63,733 nucleotides of DNA from Dolichospermum sp. LEGE 00240 (GTDB lineage: Bacteria; Cyanobacteriota; Cyanobacteriia; Cyanobacteriales; Nostocaceae): assembly GCF_015207875.1 (NCBI RefSeq), contig NZ_JADEVZ010000026.1, positions 1-63,733 of the forward strand. The letters run 5' to 3'. Under the pieces are notes generated by a model. It was given only the letters and a program-made list of their open reading frames with translations. It was not told where the DNA came from and made no database searches. Positions 43,329 to 51,602 of this stretch are shown here, piece by piece. Made by a program: the position numbers and the translations under genes. Within the stretch, counting starts at the first letter, position 1; every line of letters begins with the position of its first letter.

Positions 43329-43976
43329 ATGAGTCAAATAGTTTGGATAGCAAGACACGCTAACCGCCTTGATTTCGTATATCCAGATTGGTTTCTAACC
43401 GCCGAAAGACGGTATGATCCACCTTTGTCAGATGATGGGATGATTCAGGCGCAGCAGTTAGCAAAGCGACTCAAAGGGGAAAAAATCGCCCATATTTTTG
43501 CGTCTCCGTTTTTGCGAACTGTCCAAACAGCGAATGCGATCGCTGAAGTTTTGGATTTACAGATTAAACTAGAAGTAGGTTTGAGTGAATGGCTTAATCC
43601 CGAATGGATGACTGAAGAACCGGAAAAACTCTCAACTTCAGCTTTAGTCAAATTATTTCCCAGAATTGATACCAGTTACACATCACGTATAGCCGCAAAA
43701 TACCCGGAAACTCATCAACAGGTGCGGGAACGTTCGGCGCAAACTGCCAGGTGTTTATCTACTGAATTTTTCCCCCATGATATCCTATTGGTGGCACATG
43801 GCGCGTCTGTCTTGGGTGCAGCAATGGGATTTGTGGGAGACATAGCCAAAAGTGAAGTTAAAGCTTCTCTATGTTCTTTGGTAAAAGTTGTCCGTCAAGA
43901 TTCAGAATGGTTATTAGCACTCAAGGGCGATACTTCCCATTTGACGAAAATTGAAGAATTGGTGCGATTTGTGTAA
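43329..43976 (+). CDS. Histidine phosphatase superfamily protein
   Basis: A 215-residue branch-1 histidine phosphatase. ARHANRLDFVYP holds the catalytic histidine in an RHA version of the RHG motif; FASPFLRTVQTANAIAE gives the second arginine, and LLVAHGASVLGAAMG carries the second histidine. Similar fungal and cyanobacterial enzymes have an ARHANR start. The substrate is unknown. It follows the aminotransferase by 33 bp. Confidence 0.88.
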   Translation: MSQIVWIARHANRLDFVYPDWFLTAERRYDPPLSDDGMIQAQQLAKRLKGEKIAHIFASPFLRTVQTANAIAEVLDLQIKLEVGLSEWLNPEWMTEEPEKLSTSALVKLFPRIDTSYTSRIAAKYPETHQQVRERSAQTARCLSTEFFPHDILLVAHGASVLGAAMGFVGDIAKSEVKASLCSLVKVVRQDSEWLLALKGDTSHLTKIEELVRFV

Positions 43977-44130
43977 ATATTTAAGGGGGATTTTCTCTCA
44001 ATCACAATTGACGCTATAGCAAGAGTCACCGAGTCAGGAGTTAAGAGACTTTTAACTTATGGCTTTTACTGTAGATTCTGTATCTCATTCAAGTGCATAT
44101 CGCTACAACTGGGCAAAAGTAACCTACTAA

Positions 44131-45168
44131 TTGATAAATTTTATGACATTGCTACTGGCCGGAGATATAGGCGGAACAAAAACTATTTTGCGTTTGGTGG
44201 AATTTTCGGAAACACTAGGGTTAAAAACTCTGTATGAAGAGAGTTTTCGCAGTGGGGATTTTCCTGATTTAGTCCCCATAGTGCAAAGGTTTTTGACTAC
44301 AGCTAATTCTAGCACACCCGAAAAGGCTTGTTTTGCGATCGCAGGACCAGTAGTGGAAAACACCGCCAAGTTGACCAATTTAGCCTGGTTTCTCGATACA
44401 AATCGGTTAACTCAAGAATTGGGTATTTTGTCAATTTCTCTAATTAATGACTTTGCGGCTGTTGGTTATGGGATTTTTGGGTTAACAAAACAGGATTTAC
44501 TAACTTTACAAGTTGGTAAATATCAACCAGCAGCACCAATGGCTGTAATCGGTGCGGGAACTGGATTAGGACAAGGATTTTTGATTAAACAAGATCATGA
44601 ATATCAAGTCTTTCCTTCCGAGGGTGGCCACGCAGATTTTGCCCCCCGGAATGAATTAGAATTTCAACTGTTGAAATATCTAGTAGATAAACATAATATT
44701 CAACGAGTTTCTGTCGAAAGAGTGGTTTCCGGGTTAGGAATTACCTCCATTTACCAATTTTTACGAGATCGGAAAATAGCCACCGAATCACCAGAAATTG
44801 CCCAAGCAGTCAGAACTTGGGAACAAGAAGCACAGACAACCGAAAAAACCGCTGATCCAGGGGCATTTATTGGCGCTGCTGCACTCCAAAAAAGCGATCG
44901 CCTTTGCGAACAAACCATGCAATTATTTATCGAAGCCTACGGTGCAGAAGCCGGGAATTTAGCCCTGAAACTCCTACCCTATGGCGGATTATACATTGCT
45001 GGTGGGATCGCCCCCAAAATCCTCCCCTTAATGCAAAATGGTAGTTTCCTCTTGAATTTTACCCAAAAAGGCAGAATGGGTTCTCTCCTCGAAGAAATCC
45101 CCGTGCATATAATTCTTAATCAACAAGTGGGATTAATTGGTGCAGCTTTATCTGCCTCTAGGTTATAA
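44131..45168 (+). CDS. glk: Glucokinase
   Basis: A 345-residue glucokinase of the bacterial Glk family, ATP-dependent. LLAGDIGGTKTILRLVE binds phosphate, FAIAGPVVENTAKLTNLAW and NDFAAVGYG (catalytic aspartate) form the sugar site, GAGTGLGQGFLI is the phosphate-2 loop, and SEGGHADFAP plus IAGGIAPKIL complete the family pattern. The first ATG (44131) is followed by another at 44143 that may be used. Complete length. Confidence 0.94.
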   Translation: MINFMTLLLAGDIGGTKTILRLVEFSETLGLKTLYEESFRSGDFPDLVPIVQRFLTTANSSTPEKACFAIAGPVVENTAKLTNLAWFLDTNRLTQELGILSISLINDFAAVGYGIFGLTKQDLLTLQVGKYQPAAPMAVIGAGTGLGQGFLIKQDHEYQVFPSEGGHADFAPRNELEFQLLKYLVDKHNIQRVSVERVVSGLGITSIYQFLRDRKIATESPEIAQAVRTWEQEAQTTEKTADPGAFIGAAALQKSDRLCEQTMQLFIEAYGAEAGNLALKLLPYGGLYIAGGIAPKILPLMQNGSFLLNFTQKGRMGSLLEEIPVHIILNQQVGLIGAALSASRL

Positions 45169-45174
45169 CTAGCA

Positions 45175-45215
45175 ACGTCAGGAGTTAGGAGTCACCGAGT
45201 CAGGAGTCAGAATAT
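45175..45215. repeat. Short AGGAGT-type repeats
   Basis: GTCAGGAGTTAGGAGTCACC and related units, also at about 44020-44040. Confidence 0.6.
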
Positions 45216-45321
45216 TTGATAAATCGGTAGATTATTTATTAAATAGTAATTGCTGAACACTGATAGCTGAATGTTTATTTCTTAATAACAGTGAAATCTG
45301 CATCTACAAATTTCATAACTT

Positions 45322-45936
45322 ATGAATAGCAAAATTTTACTATCTTTCATTGCTGCCACCTTGTTATCTAGTAGTTACGCTGTAGCTAAGGTGCATTCAT
45401 CTAAACCAACAACTAATTCAACAATTGCCCCTAAAAAACCTATTGTTCCCACAGTCATACAACCCAAATGGCGAACATTTACCTCCCCAGATGGATATTT
45501 TACCGTATTAATGCCAGGAATGCCCAAGGGAAAAACCCAAATTCAAAAAACCCACATGGGCAAAATAAAATTAGAAATATTTTTAATCCAACCACCCCAA
45601 CAAGAAGCTGCATATATAGTCACATATAATGAATTTCCTGATAGCTATGTCCAAATGACTAACCCCCAAACAATCATGGATCAAGCCCAATATGTAGAAC
45701 TCACAACCACCAAAAGTAGATTACTAAATCAGCGCAATATTCGCAGTTCTAACTTTCATCCCGGTAAAGAAATTGAATATGTGAATGCGATCGGTAAAAT
45801 TACTAAAACCAGAATGTTTGTTGCTCATGGTAGATTATATAAAGTTATGGCTATAGTCTCCAAAAAACAACATGATACTCTCAATAAAACTATTACAGGC
45901 TATTTAGATTCCTTTCAATTGGTTGTCAAACCTTAG
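45322..45936 (+). CDS. Secreted hypothetical protein
   Basis: A 204-residue protein with a clear signal peptide (MNSKILLSFIAATLLSSSYA, cleavage near AVA-K) and a soluble domain starting WRTFTSPDGYFTVLMPGMPK, a pattern seen in many cyanobacterial exported proteins of unknown role. ATGAATTT after AACTTATG gives an unremarkable start. The stop (TTAG) overlaps the target of the following MITE: the duplicated TTA is shared with the end of the gene. Confidence 0.8.
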   Translation: MNSKILLSFIAATLLSSSYAVAKVHSSKPTTNSTIAPKKPIVPTVIQPKWRTFTSPDGYFTVLMPGMPKGKTQIQKTHMGKIKLEIFLIQPPQQEAAYIVTYNEFPDSYVQMTNPQTIMDQAQYVELTTTKSRLLNQRNIRSSNFHPGKEIEYVNAIGKITKTRMFVAHGRLYKVMAIVSKKQHDTLNKTITGYLDSFQLVVKP

Positions 45937-46132
45937 AGGATGTTTGAAAAGTTTCCGGCGATTAGAAATCGCTACTACACAAACAAAGTCCACCTGCGTG
46001 GACTAACGAAAAATCAAGGTTTTTGAACCCACGTATCCCTTACGGGACCGAAGGAATAGGTGGGTTTCGTCTGTGTAGCTGCGACTTCTAGTCGCCCTTG
46101 CAAGTAATAAATTAGACTTTTCAAACACCCTC
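45936..46132. mobile_element. MITE family A, copy 4
   Basis: A 197-bp element with ends GAGGATGTTTGAAAAGT and ACTTTTCAAACACCCTC, flanked by TTA (45933-45935, 46133-46135). The interior consists of the CCACCTGCGTGGA palindrome and a GGGACCGAAGGAATAGG block, unlike copies 1-3, so this family carries two different cores. Confidence 0.9.
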
Positions 46133-46179
46133 TTAATTGAGAATGAGTAATCTCGGTAAAATATTCAGGAGTCCCAAAA

Positions 46180-46310
46180 CAATACTGTTCGGTTAAGGTT
46201 AAAAAATGAAAATATCTAGGTTGGGTTGAGAAAACCCAACATCTTCAAAAATTTGTTGTTTTTATACAATAGGTTGTTTAAGTAGAAAATTTCGTTAACC
46301 GAACAGTATT
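46180..46310. mobile_element. 131-bp MITE with 11-bp target duplication
   Basis: Ends AATACTGTTCGGTTAA and TTAACCGAACAGTATT are exact 16-bp inverses. The element is flanked by an exact 11-bp direct repeat GAGTCCCAAAA (46169-46179 and 46311-46321). A duplication of 10-12 bp is usual for IS4-type transposases. The inside has a GGTTGGGTT...AACCCAACA hairpin. Confidence 0.92.
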
Positions 46311-46539
46311 GAGTCCCAAAAGATGATCATTACTGAAGTATGATAAATTGGAATTTCTTTGTTTATACATTAAAACGGTATTTTGTCAAGATAATTTAGA
46401 TGCGTTTCCCCTGGTTTGGGATTGAATATAAATTATTAAGATTTATGAAATAAATTCTCATAATCTTATAGTTATAATAAAATTTAATAATTAATTTGCG
46501 TTATTTATCGAATACTGTTTTAGACAAAAAAACCTACAA

Positions 46540-46625
46540 ATACTTACCTGTCACCTGTGCCCGTGGTGTAGTACCTGTCACATCCCCTCACAGACAACTT
46601 TTTCAGCAAACCCTAATTATAGGCT
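46540..46625. repeat. Dispersed repeat with the CCTCACAGACAACTTTTT block
   Basis: Matches 32238-32312 in CCTGTCAC..CCCCTCACAG and CAACTTTTT..GCAAACCCT. The rest of 46322-46747 is AT rich with no gene. Confidence 0.6.
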
Positions 46626-46747
46626 TTTGATCAGCAAACAGTATGTCTAATTATTGACCGCAGATAACGCAATCAAATGTAATATTACACCGTAATTGTT
46701 AACAATTTCGGCAGCATTCACGACTATTCAAACCAGGAGCATTTTTT

Positions 46748-47083
46748 ATGGGCTTTATCAAAAATATCATTGCGGGTATTGTGGGTTTTATTACTGGATT
46801 GTTTAGCAATAAGGGTAATAGCTACTACCTAGAACTCAAGGAAGAAGCTAATGTTACTCAATCTCCAGCAACAGTAGCAGCACAACCCACACCAAAAATT
46901 GAACCAAAAGCTACACCAGCAGCAGTAGAAGTTACTAAGCCCGAACCAGTTAAAATATCAGTCCCCACTGAAGCCAATTTCGCCACCAAATATCTCATTC
47001 CTACTAATAGTCCTCGTCGTCGTCCTGGGGTAAATATGAATGTCTTTTTAGATATGGCACGTCAAGTCAAAACTCCTGGATAA
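46748..47083 (+). CDS. Hypothetical protein with a hydrophobic N-terminus
   Basis: A 111-residue protein. Residues 1-20 (MGFIKNIIAGIVGFITGLFS) form an amphipathic or short membrane helix; the middle is a proline-, alanine- and threonine-rich linker (TPKIEPKATPAAVEVTKPEP), and the last 30 residues have a basic RRRPG patch. CAGGAG 11 bp upstream is a good ribosome site. Conserved in cyanobacteria as far as I recall; role unknown. Confidence 0.7.
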   Translation: MGFIKNIIAGIVGFITGLFSNKGNSYYLELKEEANVTQSPATVAAQPTPKIEPKATPAAVEVTKPEPVKISVPTEANFATKYLIPTNSPRRRPGVNMNVFLDMARQVKTPG

Positions 47084-47089
47084 GTATCA

Positions 47090-47182
47090 AAAAGATTATA
47101 AATCGTCGCTATATTAGTCCACGCAGGTGGACTTTGTTTGTGTAGTAGCGATTTATAATCGCCAATACTTTCAAAACACCTA
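47090..47182. repeat. Palindromic repeat, perhaps a decayed MITE family A end
   Basis: ATTATAAATCG and CGATTTATAAT surround the CCACGCAGGTGG palindrome and TTTGTTTGTGTAGTAG; the outer right part AATACTTTCAAAACACC resembles the family A end. It lies just past the stop of the TPR gene on the other strand. Confidence 0.55.
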
Positions 47183-48253
47183 CAAAGCATTTTTAGCAAA
47201 GATAATCCCACTATATAAATGAAAAGCTGCATCCCAATAACTTTGTTCTGGGCGAAATAAATTAATGTGAGATGGGATTTGTTTGAGAATGTCTGTTTGG
47301 TCTATAACTATTTGTGCAAAGGGTTTAAAATCTGACCACACCTTAACTTCAGGTAACTGATTTTCAACCCAGGTCATTAAATTATTCCAGTTCATTCTTA
47401 TAGTATTATGGTTAGCTTGAGATTGAGTTTCTAAACCTTGCTGAAATTCATAGCCTTGATCATAGATTCGCAAAATACTCCGTCTATTTGGGAGATGTAA
47501 ATCACAAAATTGAGCATAATCTTGAGTTTTAGTTTTCCGTTCTAGTTTACCTCTAGCATTAACATCTACAACTTGTTCAAAAATTGGTAAAAGTCCCATT
47601 ACTCTATTGGTAACTTCTGATAAATCAAATCTCATCGAACCAGTTTGATTTGCTTCATTTTGACAGACTACTTTGATTTGCGATTTATTTATTGATAAAT
47701 GTTTAACTTGAAATACTTGAATTTGTTGAATTTGGGGAATTTTTACCCAGAAACAGGGAATACCAGCCTGTTGTAATTGTGTTCCATAGAATGCTAATTC
47801 TCCAACTTGAGCAATGCGATAAACCCGCCAATTTTGGCTAGGTAATATCATTCTTGCTGTGTAAGCATCTACCTGCATGATTTGGGCAAAATTGCTGGCT
47901 GCGATGGTTTTCAGTTCGTTATTAATCGGTTCTAAAACTAATATTCCCAATTCCTTGTTATCAGGTGCGGTTGTTGCTTTAACTATAGCTCTTTGTTTTT
48001 CTTCTTGTTTAACTTCTTCTAATCGCTGTAAACCTTGACGAGCTTGAGAAATAATTTTACTATGAGTTGTGGTGCGAAGTAATTGACGATATACTTTTTC
48101 AGCTTCTGGGAATTGATGAGAAACTTCTTTTAACTTACCAAAATACAGTTGTACCCAAGGATTTTCTGGTGATTCTATCAGTAGTTTCTGAAGTAATTTA
48201 GCTGCTGTTTGATAATCTTTACATTCAAAAGCTTTAATAATTTGATCAAGCAT
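47180..48253 (-). CDS. Tetratricopeptide-repeat protein at the end of the hps cluster
   Basis: A protein of 357 residues beginning MLDQIIKAFECKDYQTAAKL. Residues 1-85 contain two TPR-like helix pairs (LLQKLLIESPENPWVQLYFG and AEKVYRQLLRTT). The remainder (residues 110-357) is a soluble domain with no motif I can name. An upstream in-frame ATG at 48349 would translate a repeat hairpin, so I reject it. The gene follows the pseudopilin gene on the same strand with an 86-bp gap and may serve pilus assembly or polysaccharide export. That role is inferred from position. Confidence 0.75.
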   Translation of the reverse strand: MLDQIIKAFECKDYQTAAKLLQKLLIESPENPWVQLYFGKLKEVSHQFPEAEKVYRQLLRTTTHSKIISQARQGLQRLEEVKQEEKQRAIVKATTAPDNKELGILVLEPINNELKTIAASNFAQIMQVDAYTARMILPSQNWRVYRIAQVGELAFYGTQLQQAGIPCFWVKIPQIQQIQVFQVKHLSINKSQIKVVCQNEANQTGSMRFDLSEVTNRVMGLLPIFEQVVDVNARGKLERKTKTQDYAQFCDLHLPNRRSILRIYDQGYEFQQGLETQSQANHNTIRMNWNNLMTWVENQLPEVKVWSDFKPFAQIVIDQTDILKQIPSHINLFRPEQSYWDAAFHLYSGIIFAKNAL

Positions 48254-48291
48254 ATAATAGGTTTTAATAAAGGATATAGATCCCGATATAG

Positions 48292-48320
48292 ATCCCCGAC
48301 TTCTTAGAGAAGTCGGGGAT
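48292..48320. repeat. Hairpin repeat between hpsD and the TPR gene
   Basis: ATCCCCGACTT and AAGTCGGGGAT flank CTTAGAG. It is the same design as at 10364 and 22590, and may attenuate transcription into the TPR gene. Confidence 0.6.
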
Positions 48321-48339
48321 TTGGCTGCATCTGGCTGAA

Positions 48340-48924
48340 TCAATAACAATACCTGTTTCCGCTATCAGGTGTAGGATTTTCCTTAGCAGTTCGCATTGCG
48401 CCTAGTATGGTGGAAATGAAAACACAACGCTTGGCTTTACCACCAGATTTACTGGATAGGGTAATTCTACCAAATGGCGGTTTCACTGTCCCAAGATGAT
48501 CAAATGGGACTCTTCTTACACCATTAGGCAATTTGTCTAATGTGGATTCATCTTCATCTAACTTCACACTAGCATCTAAGTCGTTCCATTGAGCATTAGA
48601 TGGGTCAATTGTAGCCGCATGAACTGCCCATTGGAGAATATTATTTTGTTCTCGGAAACTAGCGTGGTAAGTCAATTTTTCCTTTTTGGCTTGGCTTTGA
48701 GCTTCACGCATGGCTCGATAAACTTGATCTTGGGCAATATTTAAGTGGTGAACGTTGATAAACCCTAACCAGCTTGGTGCTGCGATCGCTGATAAAACAC
48801 CAATCATCAAAAACACTACTATCATTTCTATCAAGCTAAAACCAGCGTCTAGACCAATATATCTTTGACGATGATGCTGTAATAACTTGATCTGTAAATT
48901 TGCAATTTTATAATTAGTAGCCAT
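48340..48924 (-). CDS. hpsD: Type IV pilin-like protein, probably hormogonium polysaccharide pseudopilin HpsD
   Basis: A 194-residue pseudopilin. After a basic leader, GFSLIEMIVVFLMIGVLSAI (about residues 29-48) is a prepilin-peptidase site: glycine before phenylalanine at +1 and glutamate at +5, followed by the hydrophobic assembly helix. Four cysteines near the C-terminus may form disulfides. In Nostoc punctiforme hpsA-D pseudopilins act with polysaccharide secretion in motile hormogonia. Which letter applies is inferred from order after hpsA, hpsB and hpsC. A MITE lies only 11 bp before its ATG. Confidence 0.7.
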   Translation of the reverse strand: MATNYKIANLQIKLLQHHRQRYIGLDAGFSLIEMIVVFLMIGVLSAIAAPSWLGFINVHHLNIAQDQVYRAMREAQSQAKKEKLTYHASFREQNNILQWAVHAATIDPSNAQWNDLDASVKLDEDESTLDKLPNGVRRVPFDHLGTVKPPFGRITLSSKSGGKAKRCVFISTILGAMRTAKENPTPDSGNRYCY

Positions 48925-48935
48925 TATTTATTCTA

Positions 48936-49133
48936 GGACTTACGCACGCTCACTAATTTACCATAATATGAATGAACGAAATTGCGTCGTTTTCGGCTTT
49001 GGGAATAACTTATTGAGTAGGGTGCGTCAGATAGAGGGAATCTGTTTTTTTGTCAAAATATCCTGTCTGACGCACCCTACAAGGGATAAAATTTACCTCA
49101 CATATTTGGGGAATCTTGTCAATGCGTAAATCC
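48936..49133. mobile_element. MITE family F, copy 2, directly upstream of hpsD
   Basis: A 198-bp element with ends GGACTTACGCA and TGCGTAAATCC, flanked by TA (48934-48935 and 49134-49135). It contains the inner GGTGCGTCAGA / TCTGACGCACC inverted repeat. The outer ends match the IS at the left edge of the window. Confidence 0.85.
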
Positions 49134-49169
49134 TAATTCCTAATAATTGAAACTATAGGACTCCTATTT

Positions 49170-49289
49170 AGCTGAGTTCGACATAAGATAATTTTTGGAA
49201 AACTGCCCCAAATATGAGTCTCAAACCCTTATGATCTCGTTGAAAAAATCATAACTCTGAGATCCGAACTCCTAACACCAAACTCAGGT
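49170..49289. mobile_element. MITE family B, copy 3
   Basis: A 120-bp copy in the same orientation as that at 37180-37317, ends GCTGAGTTCG and AAACTCAGGT; it lacks the small palindrome GTCTCCGAAGGAGAAAC of the other copies. Confidence 0.8.
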
Positions 49290-49365
49290 GTTCCCAGTTA
49301 AGAGTTCCCTGTTCCCTGACCACACAAGTAAATTCACAGAATCAAACCGGACTCCTATATTTTAT

Positions 49366-50436
49366 TTATTGAGTGTATAAGAAACCACGAGCTTGAACAA
49401 TGGCACTAACTGTAGGAAAATAAGTTTGTTGCTTTTTGTCAGTGTAATCTATACTATTCGATTGCAAACGGGCTAAAGCATTACCCCGGATAACAATCTG
49501 TGCTGTAGAAATTACTTGCCCTTGATTAATATAATTACTAACACAGACATAAAAACTGGTCATTGTTGTACTGGATATTGGTGTTATGGTAACACCTGGT
49601 TGGTTAGCATCAGGAGGGCATGATGCTGTTGATATTGTTATACTGGGACTATTTGTAGTGGGAGTTGCTGGTGGCACAGTTTGATCAATATAGTCAACTA
49701 GCACCTGGGGAGTATCCGTATAACTTGTTGTTAAGTTGGGATAATTGGTGGTATCAGGCGATCGCCATTGATTCATTTTCTCAGTTATATCACCCGTTGA
49801 TCTGTCTAGGTTAAACGGCACAAAACCACCATCAGGACAATTAGCAGTATCAACAAATTTAAGACTTGTATCATAAGAACCAGTGCAAGTCGTCCCCGTA
49901 CTGTTACTGATACTGCGAACACCATCTTTAATTTGCCATCTAGCAATCCGAGCCGCTTTAGACCAAGTTGTACTACTATCCTTAATCAAATAGTACGCAA
50001 CTAAGGAATAAACAAAAGCATCATCTTTTGTCCCTGCGTCCGTAGAAATGACATTTGAGACTAATTCTCGCTTCCAGAAAACCAGTATAGGGACTCCATT
50101 TGTTACTGTACGCAAAGAATCCTTAATCCCACTATTTGCGGCTGTGGCACTGTAATTTCTAGTAACACCATTGTAATCATAGATATAAACAGCTTGTTGT
50201 AAATCACGAGTAATGAAATCCATTGCTATTTGTAATTCTTGCTCAGAACTCGTCTTAGCTTGCTCCCTTTTGTCTGTATTCATAACGCTTACCATTAGTC
50301 CAAACAATGGTGTCAAGACTAAAAATGCCATTACCAAGCCTATTAACAGTTCCATGAGGGTAAAACCACAATCTCGGTTTGCTACCCTAGAAAATTTCAT
50401 CCATCCTTTAAGCAAGAAATTAATTGGTTTAAGCAT
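49366..50436 (-). CDS. hpsC: Hormogonium polysaccharide secretion pseudopilin HpsC
   Basis: A 356-residue pseudopilin. CGFTLMELLIGLVMAFLVLT (about residues 23-42) is a prepilin N-terminus with F at +1 and E at +5. EQELQIAMDFITRDLQQAVY continues the long alpha1 helix, and a large globular part with cysteine pairs follows. It is far longer than major pilins, as HpsC is. It lies between hpsB and hpsD on the same strand. The role in hormogonium motility and polysaccharide release is known for Nostoc relatives. Confidence 0.82.
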   Translation of the reverse strand: MLKPINFLLKGWMKFSRVANRDCGFTLMELLIGLVMAFLVLTPLFGLMVSVMNTDKREQAKTSSEQELQIAMDFITRDLQQAVYIYDYNGVTRNYSATAANSGIKDSLRTVTNGVPILVFWKRELVSNVISTDAGTKDDAFVYSLVAYYLIKDSSTTWSKAARIARWQIKDGVRSISNSTGTTCTGSYDTSLKFVDTANCPDGGFVPFNLDRSTGDITEKMNQWRSPDTTNYPNLTTSYTDTPQVLVDYIDQTVPPATPTTNSPSITISTASCPPDANQPGVTITPISSTTMTSFYVCVSNYINQGQVISTAQIVIRGNALARLQSNSIDYTDKKQQTYFPTVSAIVQARGFLYTQ

Positions 50437-50514
50437 ATTCCAGTTTCACCTTTGGTAAATTTGATCATCTCATTTAATTAAAATAGTTAATGCAGGCATC
50501 TTTCCTGCTCAAAG

Positions 50515-50600
50515 CGTAAAAATAGGACTGACCTTTGTAGGGTGCGTCAGACCCGATAATCTAACAAAAAACAGGTTTCCCCTATCTGACGCACCTACTC
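50515..50600. repeat. Palindromic repeat between hpsB and hpsC
   Basis: GTAGGGTGCGTCAGA and TCTGACGCACCTAC are inverses about 30 bp apart. The same inner arms occur in MITE family F, whose outer ends are missing here. Confidence 0.7.
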
Positions 50601-50604
50601 GTTT

Positions 50605-51354
50605 TTAGTTACAAGGTTTAGTATCAGAACCAGCTTTAAAACCCAAGCGGTTACATAAAGCCTTAAAACTTGTATTAGCATTAGCTACATCAGCAGCCAT
50701 TTCTAGAATCGGCGCTTGTTTATTCCCTGAACCAGCGGTAACAACTCCTTGTGTATTCTTCGTAGTACCTGTATTGGCTAAAACAGTTTTCGTGAAATCA
50801 ATATCTTGGCGATATACTCTCACCGCTAAACGATAGCCCTTATCATTACTAGTATCAGGAGTAGGAGTAGGATCACTAACAAGGACTCGACCCGCTTGAA
50901 TGTAAAACAAATTCTTTTGATCAGAGTCACTAGAACAATCAGGTGTCAGAATAATCCCATCACTTTGAACACAATATAGAGTTGTTGCTGTTGTAGGAAC
51001 GGACATATTCGTACTGCTAATCAAATAGTCATTGATTTTGGTGCTATTTGTAATGCTTCTAGATGAAGATGAAGATGCAGTGGAATCAATCTCCTTAACT
51101 GTAGTTATATATTCGGTTGTACCATCCGTTGATTGTGTGGCTATTCTTCCAGACCTGACCGCATCAATAAATGACGTTGCAGCTTTTGAACCTAATTCTA
51201 CCCTGCGAGACTGAACACGAGTTGCTGTAGCTAGAATCAAAACTGGTGCGATCGCCAACATTAAGGCAGAAGCCACAATCATGGCAACTAACGACTCAAT
51301 AATAGTAAAACCAGCATCTTTATTAATATTCCGTTTCCCTATAAGTTGCACCAT
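50605..51354 (-). CDS. hpsB: Hormogonium polysaccharide secretion pseudopilin HpsB
   Basis: A 249-residue pseudopilin. AGFTIIESLVAMIVASALML (about residues 14-33) has the prepilin cleavage site and helix; VQSRRVELGSKAATSFIDAVRSG follows as the amphipathic half. The globular part is serine- and threonine-rich with scattered cysteines (LYCVQSDG, TPDCSS) and ends in NRLGFKAGSDTKPCN. It is downstream of hpsA by 250 bp of repeat DNA. The identification uses both sequence form and order. Confidence 0.82.
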   Translation of the reverse strand: MVQLIGKRNINKDAGFTIIESLVAMIVASALMLAIAPVLILATATRVQSRRVELGSKAATSFIDAVRSGRIATQSTDGTTEYITTVKEIDSTASSSSSRSITNSTKINDYLISSTNMSVPTTATTLYCVQSDGIILTPDCSSDSDQKNLFYIQAGRVLVSDPTPTPDTSNDKGYRLAVRVYRQDIDFTKTVLANTGTTKNTQGVVTAGSGNKQAPILEMAADVANANTSFKALCNRLGFKAGSDTKPCN

Positions 51355-51449
51355 TGTTAATCACCAAATCCTTATTTATATACTCAAAATGGCTTAATTA
51401 TTTAATCCTCTAGGTAGGAGTTTAGCAGTGCTTAATGATGTCAACCTAA

Positions 51450-51590
51450 CGTAAAACGGGCGGTTAGAAACCGCGTCTACACAGGCAAAACCCACCTGCG
51501 TGGGTTTCAATCCTTGATTTTTCCTTAGTCCGCGCAGGCGGACTTTGTTTGTGTGGTTCCGTGAATTCCATTCGCCTTTGCTTTACCCCT
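51450..51590. repeat. Palindromic repeats between hpsA and hpsB
   Basis: GGGCGGTTAGAAACCGC, CCCACCTGCGTGGG and GTCCGCGCAGGCGGAC form successive hairpins. The CCACCTGCGTGG unit also occurs at 35800, 45990, 47125 and 56560. Confidence 0.7.
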
Positions 51591-51602
51591 ACACCATGCA
51601 GA

